From contig PDPU01000029.1 in NCBI GenBank assembly GCA_002746645.1, positions 22,038 through 86,037 on the forward strand: a DNA stretch of 64,000 nucleotides, in the 5' to 3' direction. Made by a program: the position numbers and the translations under genes. The stretch comes from Gammaproteobacteria bacterium. GTDB taxonomy: Bacteria; Pseudomonadota; Gammaproteobacteria; Granulosicoccales; Granulosicoccaceae. Positions 46,789 through 55,576 of the stretch are shown here, in pieces. The stretch's first letter is position 1. The number at the start of each line of letters is the position of its first letter. The notes beneath the pieces were generated by a model that ran no database searches, had not been told where the DNA came from, and worked only from the letters and a program-made list of their open reading frames with translations.

Positions 46789-48000
46789 TCAATCGGTATC
46801 CGACGCCGAGCCCGCCGGCAGATCAAGACCCAGAGCCCGAACGAATTCGGTTTTCAGGGTCTGACCCAGGTTCTGAACGGGCCCTTGCAACACCTCGTTC
46901 ACCTGCGTGGTCTGGTTGCCGATGGCGTCATACAAAGAATCATCGATGGCTTCCAGACGGGCAATGGCATCATCGACATCATCGAGCATGCGCTCGGCCA
47001 GCGCGGCTTCATCGACATCGGCAAGCCAGTCATCGAAGCCGATGGCCGTTGCGGGGTCCTCGCTGCCACCCCGGAACAGGATGCCGAAACCCTTGAGGTT
47101 GTCGACTACGTAGGATTTCGAGAGACGCGACCAGGGCGCTTCGACATCGTCCGGGCATAGCTGCCCGAGACCACAACTCGGTGCCGTGTTGGTCACGCCA
47201 CCGCCGAGCGGCGCATCGAGCTTGTTTTCCTTGACGACCTCTTCAAGGTAGAACAAGGCATCACTGATGGCATTGAGGTTCGCATTGGCCTGACCGGCCT
47301 GCACGAGTTCCGCACCGTAATTGCCGCCATCAACCGACCAGGCATCGGCGAGAATGCGGGCGCTGTCACTCGCATCAGCGGCAACCGCCTGCATGTATTC
47401 GCAGCGGCGTGCCTGCCTGTCGTCGGCAGACAGGGCATCGAAGGCTGCGAGCTGCGGATTGCTCGTTTCGGATCCGTCGTCACAGCTATGGCCGTCGTCA
47501 GGTGCGACATGCAGGAGGTAACCGAGCGCATCGAGCCCGCGCCTGTCCACCGACGCGCTGAGGGCGGTTTCGTTTTCCGCAAGCTTCTGGTCGATCTGGC
47601 AGCTGCTGGAAAGCGGCCAGGAATACAGCTGTGCCATCCGATCGTCGACCAGTGCCGGCCCGAACTGGAACAGCAGGTTCTGCTGTACCGTCTCCATCGC
47701 TTCGGCAAAGGCGGACTGTGCCGGCGCGATGACAGCGGCATGATTCGACACACGCTCGGCACTCTCGCAGTAGCCGCCGATTGCCGTTTGCAGATCGGCC
47801 ACACGCGATGACATCTCGGCGTAACGCGCCGGCAGATTCTGCGCTACCGATTCGAGGATGCCCGCCTGAATCGTGGCATCGCCATTGCCGCCGGCGCTGC
47901 CGGAACCATCCGTATTGCCAGCGGCAGTGTCATTCGAATCGCTGCCGCCACAGGCAGCCAGCAACAGCACGGAGAGGATGAAGAAGGATCTGTTGTTCAT
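46789..48000 (-). CDS. Imelysin family lipoprotein
   Basis: The 403-residue protein has a lipobox LAAC (Cys17) and a Gly/Ser/Asp-rich linker, then the helical imelysin fold with the hallmark GLDALGYLLH. Imelysin (EfeO/IrpA-like) proteins are periplasmic components of iron uptake, possibly metal-binding. The usual GxHxxE peptidase-like motif is not evident, as in the IrpA branch. It is the first gene of the minus-strand unit and shares a 237-bp regulatory region with the divergent DUF4856 gene. Confidence 0.88.
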   Translation of the reverse strand: MNNRSFFILSVLLLAACGGSDSNDTAAGNTDGSGSAGGNGDATIQAGILESVAQNLPARYAEMSSRVADLQTAIGGYCESAERVSNHAAVIAPAQSAFAEAMETVQQNLLFQFGPALVDDRMAQLYSWPLSSSCQIDQKLAENETALSASVDRRGLDALGYLLHVAPDDGHSCDDGSETSNPQLAAFDALSADDRQARRCEYMQAVAADASDSARILADAWSVDGGNYGAELVQAGQANANLNAISDALFYLEEVVKENKLDAPLGGGVTNTAPSCGLGQLCPDDVEAPWSRLSKSYVVDNLKGFGILFRGGSEDPATAIGFDDWLADVDEAALAERMLDDVDDAIARLEAIDDSLYDAIGNQTTQVNEVLQGPVQNLGQTLKTEFVRALGLDLPAGSASDTD

Positions 48001-48048
48001 GAGTTTTCCGAGATGCGCGTTGGTGAAGTATGACTGCCTCGAAGCTTG

Positions 48049-48120
48049 CTATACGAACGGAGCCAAAGCCGACTATGCGAACGGAGCAAAAGCTGGCTAT
48101 ACGAATGGAGCAACAAGACG
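48049..48120 (+). repeat. 24-bp tandem repeat, three copies
   Basis: Three consecutive units start at 48049, 48073 and 48097, each beginning CTAT(A/G)CGAA(C/T)GGAGC. The first two agree at about 20 of 24 positions and the third is more divergent. They lie in the leader of the imelysin operon (minus strand), or inside a possible 46-codon plus-strand frame (48030-48170). Confidence 0.8.
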
Positions 48121-48162
48121 AATTCGATGCGAAAAAATACCTGAAAACCCTACATTCAAAAG

Positions 48163-48181
48163 GGAAATGAGAATCATTCTC
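48163..48181. promoter_or_regulatory. Fur box between imelysin and DUF4856 genes
   Basis: GGAAATGAGAATCATTCTC matches the 19-bp consensus GATAATGATAATCATTATC at 14-15 positions and is nearly palindromic. A -10-like TATGAT at 48183-48188 adjoins it on the DUF4856 side, so bound Fur would block that promoter, and its position also suits the divergent imelysin operon. Confidence 0.75.
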
Positions 48182-48237
48182 TTATGATAGCATTCTCTAC
48201 TCCCAGCCAATCCAGATGAATCCAGAGTTTTAATGAT

Positions 48238-49830
48238 ATGTACAAATCCCTGAAACTGACATCCATTGCTCTGCTGGTTGCCGGCAGCCTCGTTGCATGC
48301 AGCAGTAGCGACGATGACGATGGCAACAACACCGACAACAGTGGCGCCGGCAACGGCGGCAGCACCGGCGGCAGCGGCTCCTTCGAGCAGCCCGAGATCT
48401 ACACCGGCTTCCCGGTCACTCAGGCCGGCGCGACCGGCGAATCATCCACGTCCTACTCCGGCCAGATGGCCCGGCACGTGCTGAGGGAACAGGCAAAGGC
48501 CACCCTCAAGGCTCCCACGGCATCGGGCTACGCCGTCATCGAAGAAGTCAACCGCTACCTCGCAAACCCCGACAACGTGGTCGACGAACTGCCGATCATT
48601 GCCCCGGCAAGCGCCGAGGGCTTCACGTTCCTCGAAACCGTCAACAACGAACTCGGCACGGAACGCAACCTCACCGGCAAGCTCTTTGATCCCGGCGAAG
48701 ATGGCGACGGTGACCCGATCAGCGGTGTCGATCCCGCCAATGCCAAGGTGACCATGGGCTGGCCCGGCGACAAGACAGCCGAGGAACTGCTCAAGTTGTG
48801 GGTCGACTACTTCGGCGCCATTTCTGCCGGCAGCGTACCCGTGGATGACGCGACCACGCCTCACGTCGACACGGCTCACGGCTACGACTACAGCCAGCTC
48901 GTACCGAAATTCCTCATGGGCGCCGTGTTCTACAACCAGTCGGTCGACAAGTATCTCGACGAAAACATGAGTGCCGACACGAAGCCGAACAACGAACCCT
49001 ACAAACCGGGCGCGAACTTCACCGGCAAGGAACACTCCTGGGACGAAGGCTTTGGCTACTTCGGCGCCGCGGCGAACTATGGCAAGCTGACGGCACAACA
49101 GAACTACGACGTGTCCAAGATCAAAGGTGCCGATGCTGCGGCCAATGCTGACTGGAACAATGACGGCAAGGTGTCACTCTACACCGAATACACCTCCGGC
49201 GCTGCCCGCTACGCCGCCTCCTTCGACAAGGACGGCAAGAGCACGTATGGCAAGACGATCATGGACGCCTTCCTCGAAGGCCGTACCATCATCGCCAATG
49301 CCACCGACGAGAGCGGTGTAGCGCGCGCACTGACCGAAGAAGAGCGTAACCAGCTCCTCGCCCTCGCCGCAACCATCCACGAAAACTGGGAACACGTCTT
49401 TGCCGAAGCCGTGTTCAAGTACGCCGGCGAATCCTACGAGGAAATCGAGAAGATTCAGAACGGCACCGGCAGCAACGCCGACTACTACGGGGCCTGGAGC
49501 GAACTCAAGGGCTTCGTGCTGGCGCTCCAGTTCGGTGGCCCGAACTCCACCATGACCAAGGCGCTGTTGGACGAGATCGACGGACTTGTCGGTTACGGCC
49601 CGGTACTGCCCGACGGCAAGCAGGTCAACGGACTTGAACTCGTCGCCGGTAGCGGTGGCGCACCCGACCGCGAGGTCTATACCTTCAGCGAAGGCAATTC
49701 GCTTGATGACTACAAGGCGAAAATGCTGCAGGTTCAGACCCGCATGGACGAGATCTACACCTTGAAGGCGAAGCAACACGACAATCGCGAAGGCGCCGCA
49801 GCGGCCGCCGACGCTGAACAGCAACCCTGA
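48238..49830 (+). CDS. DUF4856 family lipoprotein
   Basis: The 530-residue protein has a lipobox LVAC (Cys20), an Asp/Asn/Gly-rich linker, and a long helical domain typical of DUF4856. Marks are SSTSYSGQMARHVLREQAK, GKEHSWDEGFGYFGAAANYG and IHENWEHVFAEAVFKYAGE. The fold class resembles imelysin, and the family co-occurs with imelysin and TonB receptors. EF-hand-like DADA-N-D-type stretches (NADWNNDGKVSLYTE; GEDGDGDPISG) may bind calcium. A Fur box lies 57 bp upstream. Confidence 0.87.
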   Translation: MYKSLKLTSIALLVAGSLVACSSSDDDDGNNTDNSGAGNGGSTGGSGSFEQPEIYTGFPVTQAGATGESSTSYSGQMARHVLREQAKATLKAPTASGYAVIEEVNRYLANPDNVVDELPIIAPASAEGFTFLETVNNELGTERNLTGKLFDPGEDGDGDPISGVDPANAKVTMGWPGDKTAEELLKLWVDYFGAISAGSVPVDDATTPHVDTAHGYDYSQLVPKFLMGAVFYNQSVDKYLDENMSADTKPNNEPYKPGANFTGKEHSWDEGFGYFGAAANYGKLTAQQNYDVSKIKGADAAANADWNNDGKVSLYTEYTSGAARYAASFDKDGKSTYGKTIMDAFLEGRTIIANATDESGVARALTEEERNQLLALAATIHENWEHVFAEAVFKYAGESYEEIEKIQNGTGSNADYYGAWSELKGFVLALQFGGPNSTMTKALLDEIDGLVGYGPVLPDGKQVNGLELVAGSGGAPDREVYTFSEGNSLDDYKAKMLQVQTRMDEIYTLKAKQHDNREGAAAAADAEQQP

Positions 49831-49896
49831 CCCCTGACGCAAGCGTCACTACCGTCAATGCGGTAGCCTGTTGCAGCAGGCAAGGGTACGACACGA

Positions 49897-49923
49897 AACG
49901 GGGCGCCCAGCGAGCGCCCCGTT
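49897..49923 (+). terminator. Terminator hairpin after the DUF4856 gene
   Basis: A 10-bp perfect stem (AACGGGGCGC / GCGCCCCGTT, 7-nt loop) followed by CCGTTTCC lies 66 bp after the stop codon. Confidence 0.65.
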
Positions 49924-50043
49924 CCGTTTCCGTCATTACCACCGGAACCTGCACATGCACGGAACCTGTACGATCGAACGATCCGTTTCGGCGCAGACAG
50001 GTTCCGACTTTCAACAACGATCGAATCGAACACACACGCCACC

Positions 50044-51066
50044 ATGAATAGCCGCCGCTGTCTTTCGCTGGTATTGCTGGCTGCCGCAATGCTGGCCTCC
50101 AGCCTTGCCTGGGCCGAGAGTGTGAACGTCTACTCCGCCCGCAAGGAACAACGCATCAAACCGCTGCTCGATCAGTTCACCGAGGAAACCGGCATCGAGG
50201 TCAATCTGCTCACCGCAACCTCGTCATCGCTGATCAAGCGTATCGAACTCGAAGGCCCGAACACGCCGGCAGACGTGCTGATCACGGTGGACGCCGGTCG
50301 TCTGTTCTTCGCCAAGGTCATCGGCGTCACGCAGGCAATACCGTCGGAGGTCGTGAAAACGGAGATACCGGCAAACCTGCGCGACAGTGATGATCACTGG
50401 GTTGCGCTGTCACGGCGTGCAAGACCCATTCTCTACGCCAGAAGCCGCGTCCGGGAAAACGAACTCTCGACCTACGAAAATCTGGCCGACAGCCAGTGGC
50501 GAGGGCGCCTCTGTCTGCGCTCGTCGAACAACGTCTACAACCAGTCGCTCGTGGCATCGATGATCGAAGCCAACGGCGAAGAGGCAACCCTTGCCTGGGT
50601 GCAGGGACTGGTGTCCAATCTCGCCAGACAACCCCAGGGAGGCGCACGCAATCAGATTCTTGCAGTCGCCGAGGGTGAATGCGACATCACCCTGGTCAAT
50701 TCCTACTACCTTGCGTTGATGCTCTCGAGCAAGGTCAAGCGGGAACGACGCGCTGCCAAACGCATCGGCGTGTTCTGGCCTGACCAGGACGGGCGCGGCA
50801 CTCACGTGAACGTCTCCGGCATTGCCCTTGTCAAGCATGCCCGGCACAAGGACAACGCCGTTCGCCTGATCGAATTCCTCCTCGGCGAACAGGCACAACT
50901 CTGGTACGCCAACGCCAACTTCGAATACCCGGTGACCGACGTGCCACACGAGAATCGCATTCTCTCGCGCTGGGGTGACTTCAAGGCCGACCCCGTCTCG
51001 GCAAGCCGCCTTGGAGAACTGAACGCCGAAGCCGTGCGCCTCATGCAGCGTGGTGGCTGGCAGTAG
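50044..51066 (+). CDS. Fe(III) ABC transporter substrate-binding protein (FbpA/FutA-like)
   Basis: The 340-residue periplasmic protein has a signal peptide (about 1-25, ending SLAWA) and the family start VNVYSARKEQRIKPLLDQF. Other parts conserved in ferric-binding proteins include SLIKRIELEGPNTPADVLIT and VNVSGIALVKHARHKDNAV. The paired tyrosines for iron are seen in LVNSYYLAL. No permease or ATPase gene is adjacent, so it must work with components encoded elsewhere. Confidence 0.92.
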   Translation: MNSRRCLSLVLLAAAMLASSLAWAESVNVYSARKEQRIKPLLDQFTEETGIEVNLLTATSSSLIKRIELEGPNTPADVLITVDAGRLFFAKVIGVTQAIPSEVVKTEIPANLRDSDDHWVALSRRARPILYARSRVRENELSTYENLADSQWRGRLCLRSSNNVYNQSLVASMIEANGEEATLAWVQGLVSNLARQPQGGARNQILAVAEGECDITLVNSYYLALMLSSKVKRERRAAKRIGVFWPDQDGRGTHVNVSGIALVKHARHKDNAVRLIEFLLGEQAQLWYANANFEYPVTDVPHENRILSRWGDFKADPVSASRLGELNAEAVRLMQRGGWQ

Positions 51067-51091
51067 CTCGCCGGTCTTTCCATGAACAACC

Positions 51092-52117
51092 TCAGAGGGC
51101 ACTCGCCTGCGGCAACGATGCCAGCAGGGAATGCCAGTAGTGAGCCGCATGGTGCCGATGAGGTGAGAACACGGCCACGCAATCGCCAGCGGCATAGAAT
51201 TCGAGCAGCGAAACCGTCTCGCCCTGATCCCGGAAACGCGTGTGCCAGCAGGAATCGATGGTGGCAAGGTTCAGGTACATCTGATCTCCGCGGCGGGAGG
51301 CAAAGCGAAAGTTCGAGCCTTCGTGTGCCAGGTCACTGAGTGGCTGATTGTCGCTGTGCATCATGCTGCCTGTCACGACCGTGCGACAGAAGGGCATGGT
51401 CTGACGCTCGAGGGAATTCAGGAAACTCGGCAGCATCTCGACGGCGATGCGCCTTGCCCGCTTCCTCCCGACATGCGGCAGCAGTTGCAGACGGCTCTCG
51501 CGCTGCTGGTTCAGCAAGTGATCGAAGTGCCATTGACGACCACTGTTCCAGTGTTGCCGAGCAGCCTTGACACCTGCGAAAGGCACGACATTGTCGGACG
51601 ACGCCGCTGCCGGCAATCTGCCGCCACTGAACACCGGTGACTCATCGGTGGTTTCGAAAATGGCAAGAAGATCGATGTCATCGGCATCAGCGATTTCGAT
51701 GTGATGCTGCACACCCCCATCACGATCAAACACGTAGAGTTCCGCCTTCTCGGGGCTGCGGTCGCTGTCGGCGATGCAGGCCATCGCGGCACAGGAGCCT
51801 GCACCAAGGCGCAGATCCACCCATTCGTTCGACTGACGCCGGATCGCGCCACTGAAACGTGTCGGCGCATATTGCCCCAGGGAGGTGATCAGCGCATGCG
51901 CGTTGCTGGTGGTGACACGCGCATCGAAAAACGCCTTGCCACGAAACGTCAGCTTCTCGAGATCGGAGTGCAGCAACCGCAACTCGGCACGATTGGCTTC
52001 CAGCAACTGCTCGTAGTCGCTGCAATCTTCCTGTCGTCGACCCTTTTGCGACAGTGAAGTGCTACGGTATCGGAAATCCCTGCCCGGCTTCCTGTTGTTG
52101 CAGTCGACACAACGCAA
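51092..52117 (-). CDS. HemS/ChuS-like haem-degrading family protein (divergent)
   Basis: Two internal repeats follow the HemS pattern. The first has AELYVFDRDGGVQHHIEI (compare LQFFDRDGTAVHK in HemS). The second has MPFCRTVVTGSMMHSDNQP, YLNLATIDSCWHTRF, SLLEFYAAGDCVAVFSPHR and a closing HSLLASLP. Similarity is partial, so the call rests on these landmarks. The frame opens at a TTG at 52174, but a TTG at 52117 has GGAGG at 7 nt and leaves room for a promoter, giving 341 residues. A Fur-like site lies upstream. A cytoplasmic haem utilisation role is inferred. Confidence 0.65.
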   Translation of the reverse strand: MRCVDCNNRKPGRDFRYRSTSLSQKGRRQEDCSDYEQLLEANRAELRLLHSDLEKLTFRGKAFFDARVTTSNAHALITSLGQYAPTRFSGAIRRQSNEWVDLRLGAGSCAAMACIADSDRSPEKAELYVFDRDGGVQHHIEIADADDIDLLAIFETTDESPVFSGGRLPAAASSDNVVPFAGVKAARQHWNSGRQWHFDHLLNQQRESRLQLLPHVGRKRARRIAVEMLPSFLNSLERQTMPFCRTVVTGSMMHSDNQPLSDLAHEGSNFRFASRRGDQMYLNLATIDSCWHTRFRDQGETVSLLEFYAAGDCVAVFSPHRHHAAHYWHSLLASLPQASAL

Positions 52118-52169
52118 GACTCGACCTCCACTCAACTCGGTGAGGCGTTGGAATAAGAAACGGGATACA

Positions 52170-52192
52170 AACAAGAATCTTTCTCATAACAA
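52170..52192 (-). promoter_or_regulatory. Fur-like box and promoter upstream of the HemS-like gene
   Basis: On the minus strand TTATGAGAAAGATTCTTGT matches the Fur consensus only partly (about 10 of 15 core positions). A TTGTTA / TGTATC pair at 17-bp spacing overlaps it. The iron-related neighbours raise its credibility. Confidence 0.35.
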
Positions 52193-52279
52193 GCCTACCT
52201 CATGCAAGGCTCCATGAAAAGCGCCGTTTTCCCGCAAGGCTGCCTGTCTCACCACCCGGAACGCAAGCAAAACCGCTGA

Positions 52280-53266
52280 ATGAAAAATCTCATTCCCGGC
52301 CTGATGATCGTCGCGATCATCTCCCTCGCCGCTCGCTTCATCTCCGATCACTACGGCGCACCGGCAATGCTGATGGCGCTGTTGTTCGGCATGGCCATGC
52401 ACTTCGTGGTTGAAGAACCACGCCCGCGCCAGGGCATCGACTTCGCCTCGAAGAAAGTGCTGCGCTTCGGCGTGGCGCTGCTCGGACTCAACATCAGCAC
52501 CGAGATGGCACTGTCACTCGGTGTGGGCACACTCCTCATCGTGATACTGGCCGTGATCGCCACCATCATTTTCGGCATGGTCGTGGCTCGCTGGTTCGGT
52601 TTCGAGGCACGCTTCGCGTTCCTGTCGTCGGGCTCGGTTGCCATCTGCGGGGCGTCAGCGGCCATGGCCATCTCGGCCATTCTGCCGAAGGATGATCGCA
52701 GCGAAGAGCGCCTGGTCTTCACCGTTGTGGGTGTGACCATTCTCTCCACCATCGCCATGATCGCCTACCCGATTCTCGCCGACCGGCTCGGCATGTCGAG
52801 CGCGGTTGCGGGGGTCTTTCTCGGCGCCACCATTCACGACGTGGCACAGGTGGTCGGAGCCGGTTTTTCCATGTCCGGCGAGACCGGTGAAATCGCCACC
52901 ATCATCAAACTCGTTCGCGTGGCCATGCTCGCACCGGTCATCATGGTGGCGGTGATCATCATTCGCCGCAACTGGAAAGAAGGAGAAACCACCGGCGACG
53001 AAAGACCGCCCCTGCTGCCGTTCTTCGTCATCGGCTTCTTTGCACTCTTCGCCGCCAACTCCCTCGGCTGGGTGCCCGACATCGTCTCCAGCATTGCCCG
53101 CGAACTGGCACGCTGGGCGCTGCTGGCGGCCATCGCAGCCGTTGGCGTCAAGACCTCGCTCAAGGACGTGTACGACGTCGGCGCACCTGCCATTGGCCTC
53201 CTGGTGACTGAAACCCTGTTCATTGGCCTGTTCGTGCTGGCGGCGTTGCGCTGGGTTGGCAACTGA
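52280..53266 (+). CDS. YeiH/UPF0324 family membrane protein
   Basis: The 328-residue integral membrane protein has about 10 helices. Family marks are LLFGMAMHFVVEEPRPRQGI, LRFGVALLGLNIS, SSGSVAICGASAAMAISAIL and FLGATIHDVAQVVGAGFSMS. YeiH-type proteins are putative sulfate, sulfonate or thiosulfate-linked exporters, and the substrate here is unknown. It is divergent from the HemS-like gene. Confidence 0.93.
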   Translation: MKNLIPGLMIVAIISLAARFISDHYGAPAMLMALLFGMAMHFVVEEPRPRQGIDFASKKVLRFGVALLGLNISTEMALSLGVGTLLIVILAVIATIIFGMVVARWFGFEARFAFLSSGSVAICGASAAMAISAILPKDDRSEERLVFTVVGVTILSTIAMIAYPILADRLGMSSAVAGVFLGATIHDVAQVVGAGFSMSGETGEIATIIKLVRVAMLAPVIMVAVIIIRRNWKEGETTGDERPPLLPFFVIGFFALFAANSLGWVPDIVSSIARELARWALLAAIAAVGVKTSLKDVYDVGAPAIGLLVTETLFIGLFVLAALRWVGN

Positions 53267-53341
53267 GCGGCAATCCGATGGCGGGCGGATCTTTCACCCG
53301 CTTCGAGGTTCCTCCTCACGCCTTCCCCGCGAAAGATGCCT

Positions 53342-54241
53342 TTACTCGATCTTCTCGTGCAGCCTGAAGCCGGTGCCGTGTCTGCCGATGTCGAACTTGC
53401 CGTCGACCAGGGCGTAGCCATACCCAGCGGTGCGCCGCAGACCACCGAGGGGATACAGATGCACCTTGTGGATACCGGCATCGGCATTCTCGGCCTTGTA
53501 CCTTGCAAGATCGATGATGAGTTTGTCGGGCGATTGCACTTTCAGCAGCCTGGCTACGTTGCGTGCCTGCCTTGTCAGGAAGCTCATCGATGCACCGATG
53601 CCACAGGCACGAGCGTGGCCAATCAGTGCCTTGAGACTGGCAAGTCCGGGAATGCCGACATGTATCGGCAGGGTATTGCCACTGGCACGGATCGCCTTGT
53701 CCCAGGCAATGACAGGCTCCGCTTCGAACACGAACTGAGTAACAAGGTAGAGATCTGCATCGCTCCTGTTGGCGAAATCGTTCTTGAAGTCGATTGCCTG
53801 CTGCAGTAGCTCGTCGGATATATCGGGGCTGCCTTCCGGATGGCCTGCCACACCGATCCTGCGAATACCCACCCGATCGAACTGCCCGGTCTCGAGCAGT
53901 GCCATGGAACTGTCGTAGGGCCCGAGCGGCTTGTCCACCGCTCCGGCAAGCGCCACCACATGGTCGACGCCGGACTCACCCGTCACCGCATCGAGAAAGT
54001 TGGTCAGATCCCGCTCGGAAGGAATCGAGCGCGCCACAATGTGTGGCACCGGCACGAAGCCCTCATCGCGCAGTCGCTTGACGGTAGCAATGGTGTCGTT
54101 ATAGTCCGAACCCGGCAGGAACGTCACCGCCACCACACAGCCCGGGCGCAAGTGTTCGCGGTAATCGGGTATTTTCGCCGCCGAACCGGGAGTGGTTTCG
54201 ATGGTGAAGTCCGACATCAGGTCGATAACCTGCTGTTTCAT
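53342..54241 (-). CDS. Methylenetetrahydrofolate reductase-like protein
   Basis: The 299-residue TIM-barrel protein resembles MetF-type reductases (start FTIETTPGSA, then GSDYNDTIATVKRLRDEGFV, PVPHIVAR, GVAGHPEGSPDIS, YLVTQFVFEAEPVIAWDKAI). It carries the His-Pro-Glu triad but is divergent from MetF of methionine synthesis. Start ATG at 54241 with GGAG at 7 nt. Such paralogues often work in folate-linked demethylation of methylated amines, but no such partner genes are adjacent. Exact reaction uncertain. Confidence 0.8.
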   Translation of the reverse strand: MKQQVIDLMSDFTIETTPGSAAKIPDYREHLRPGCVVAVTFLPGSDYNDTIATVKRLRDEGFVPVPHIVARSIPSERDLTNFLDAVTGESGVDHVVALAGAVDKPLGPYDSSMALLETGQFDRVGIRRIGVAGHPEGSPDISDELLQQAIDFKNDFANRSDADLYLVTQFVFEAEPVIAWDKAIRASGNTLPIHVGIPGLASLKALIGHARACGIGASMSFLTRQARNVARLLKVQSPDKLIIDLARYKAENADAGIHKVHLYPLGGLRRTAGYGYALVDGKFDIGRHGTGFRLHEKIE

Positions 54242-54522
54242 GCATAACTCCGCAAGGCAGTTCCGAATGGTGGCAATACCATCATGACAGACTACCTGCG
54301 AGATGGCGAAAATCAAACTTCTTGCGGTAATGTACCCTCACCCGGCGCATCATGCCAGTCGATACCCGAGTTTTCCGGGTGACCGTGCGGGTTTTCACAA
54401 CCAGGGTTCCTGCCGCCTGATCGCCCGGAAGTCATCGACGTGATCGACAGCACCGACGAACGCCAGACCAGGTTCGTCTCGTCAACCCTTCGGACTGGAA
54501 CGAAGCATCAGAGCATCACGCG

Positions 54523-55458
54523 TCAGTGCGTCACGCGAGAGACTTCCTTGCCCAGGCTGCCTGTTCCACCCGTATCTCCCGTAAAAATACCCACCGCATC
54601 GACCTTACGGGACGAGCGTTTCCGAGATGGAATCAGACCGACCTCCGCAAGCGCTGCGCGAAACAAGGTCGTTTCGCTGAAGACGCCTTCAGCATCGCGC
54701 AGCGGCATGCAGTCTCTGGCGAGCTTGAAGGCAGCCCCCTTCTCTCGCTGCGCGATGGCACCGAGAATATCCACGAGTTGATCTTCGTGAGAGGTCCTTG
54801 CCGAATTGCAGAAACAATGCAATTGCAGTCCGTGCGGCGTGTTTGCCGATGATGCATTGAGCAGACCGATCAGCAAGGGGGCGACACCGGGCACTGCCAG
54901 CGCTATGCAGAGATTCTTGATGGCAGCGTTGCCATCCACGTCATACTCACCCGCCAGCCCCCACATTCTCGCAACATGCAGCAGGAAGCGCTCGGTCGCG
55001 GCCCCCTGGTGCAGGTTGTCGGCACGCCCCGTCAACGAGACACTGGTCAATTCGTAGAGCGCCATCAGCAGTCCTGCGCATCGGGCTGCAGGAACCGACT
55101 GCCGGATCCAGGACGGCAGCAGCGATTCATCGAAATGCCGACTGCCAAGCGCATGGGCAATCCATTGTTCGTCCGGCGACAACCGTGGTTCAAGCGTGCC
55201 ATGCAGGACAAAACGGTGCGATGGAGAGACCAGCCATTCGTGTGTCAGCTCGGTCAGCGCATCGAGTACTTCCATCCGTCGCCGATGACCGCTCAGTATC
55301 CAGCTGACACAGGTCATCTGCAGTCCCGTGAGCCGATCATGCGTCAGCGAGGAGCCATGCAGTCGCAGACAGGTCAGCACCATTCGGGTGCCCAGAGCGA
55401 GTTCATCCATCAACAAGGGCGCATTGCCGTCCGGGGGGTGATCATTGGCACGTGACAT
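54523..55458 (-). CDS. Hypothetical protein
   Basis: I do not recognise this 311-residue protein. It is cytoplasmic in character, helix-rich, with several His/Cys (LQLHCFCNSARTSHED) and a Ser/Gly-rich basic tail (GLIPSRKRSSRKVDAVGIFT). The ATG at 55458 has AAGGA upstream. The frame extends to 55527. It stands alone between the MTHFR-like and ankyrin genes. Codon use looks like that of its neighbours, so I accept it as a gene. Confidence 0.6.
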   Translation of the reverse strand: MSRANDHPPDGNAPLLMDELALGTRMVLTCLRLHGSSLTHDRLTGLQMTCVSWILSGHRRRMEVLDALTELTHEWLVSPSHRFVLHGTLEPRLSPDEQWIAHALGSRHFDESLLPSWIRQSVPAARCAGLLMALYELTSVSLTGRADNLHQGAATERFLLHVARMWGLAGEYDVDGNAAIKNLCIALAVPGVAPLLIGLLNASSANTPHGLQLHCFCNSARTSHEDQLVDILGAIAQREKGAAFKLARDCMPLRDAEGVFSETTLFRAALAEVGLIPSRKRSSRKVDAVGIFTGDTGGTGSLGKEVSRVTH

Positions 55459-55576
55459 CGATTCGGATCCTTGAGAACTGGCGGGGGCAAAGATGATCGG
55501 AATGATCGTGAACGGCGGTTCAGGCAATGCCGGGACGTTGCAGCCGCCACAGACAGATCGATCAGCCCGAGATCAT

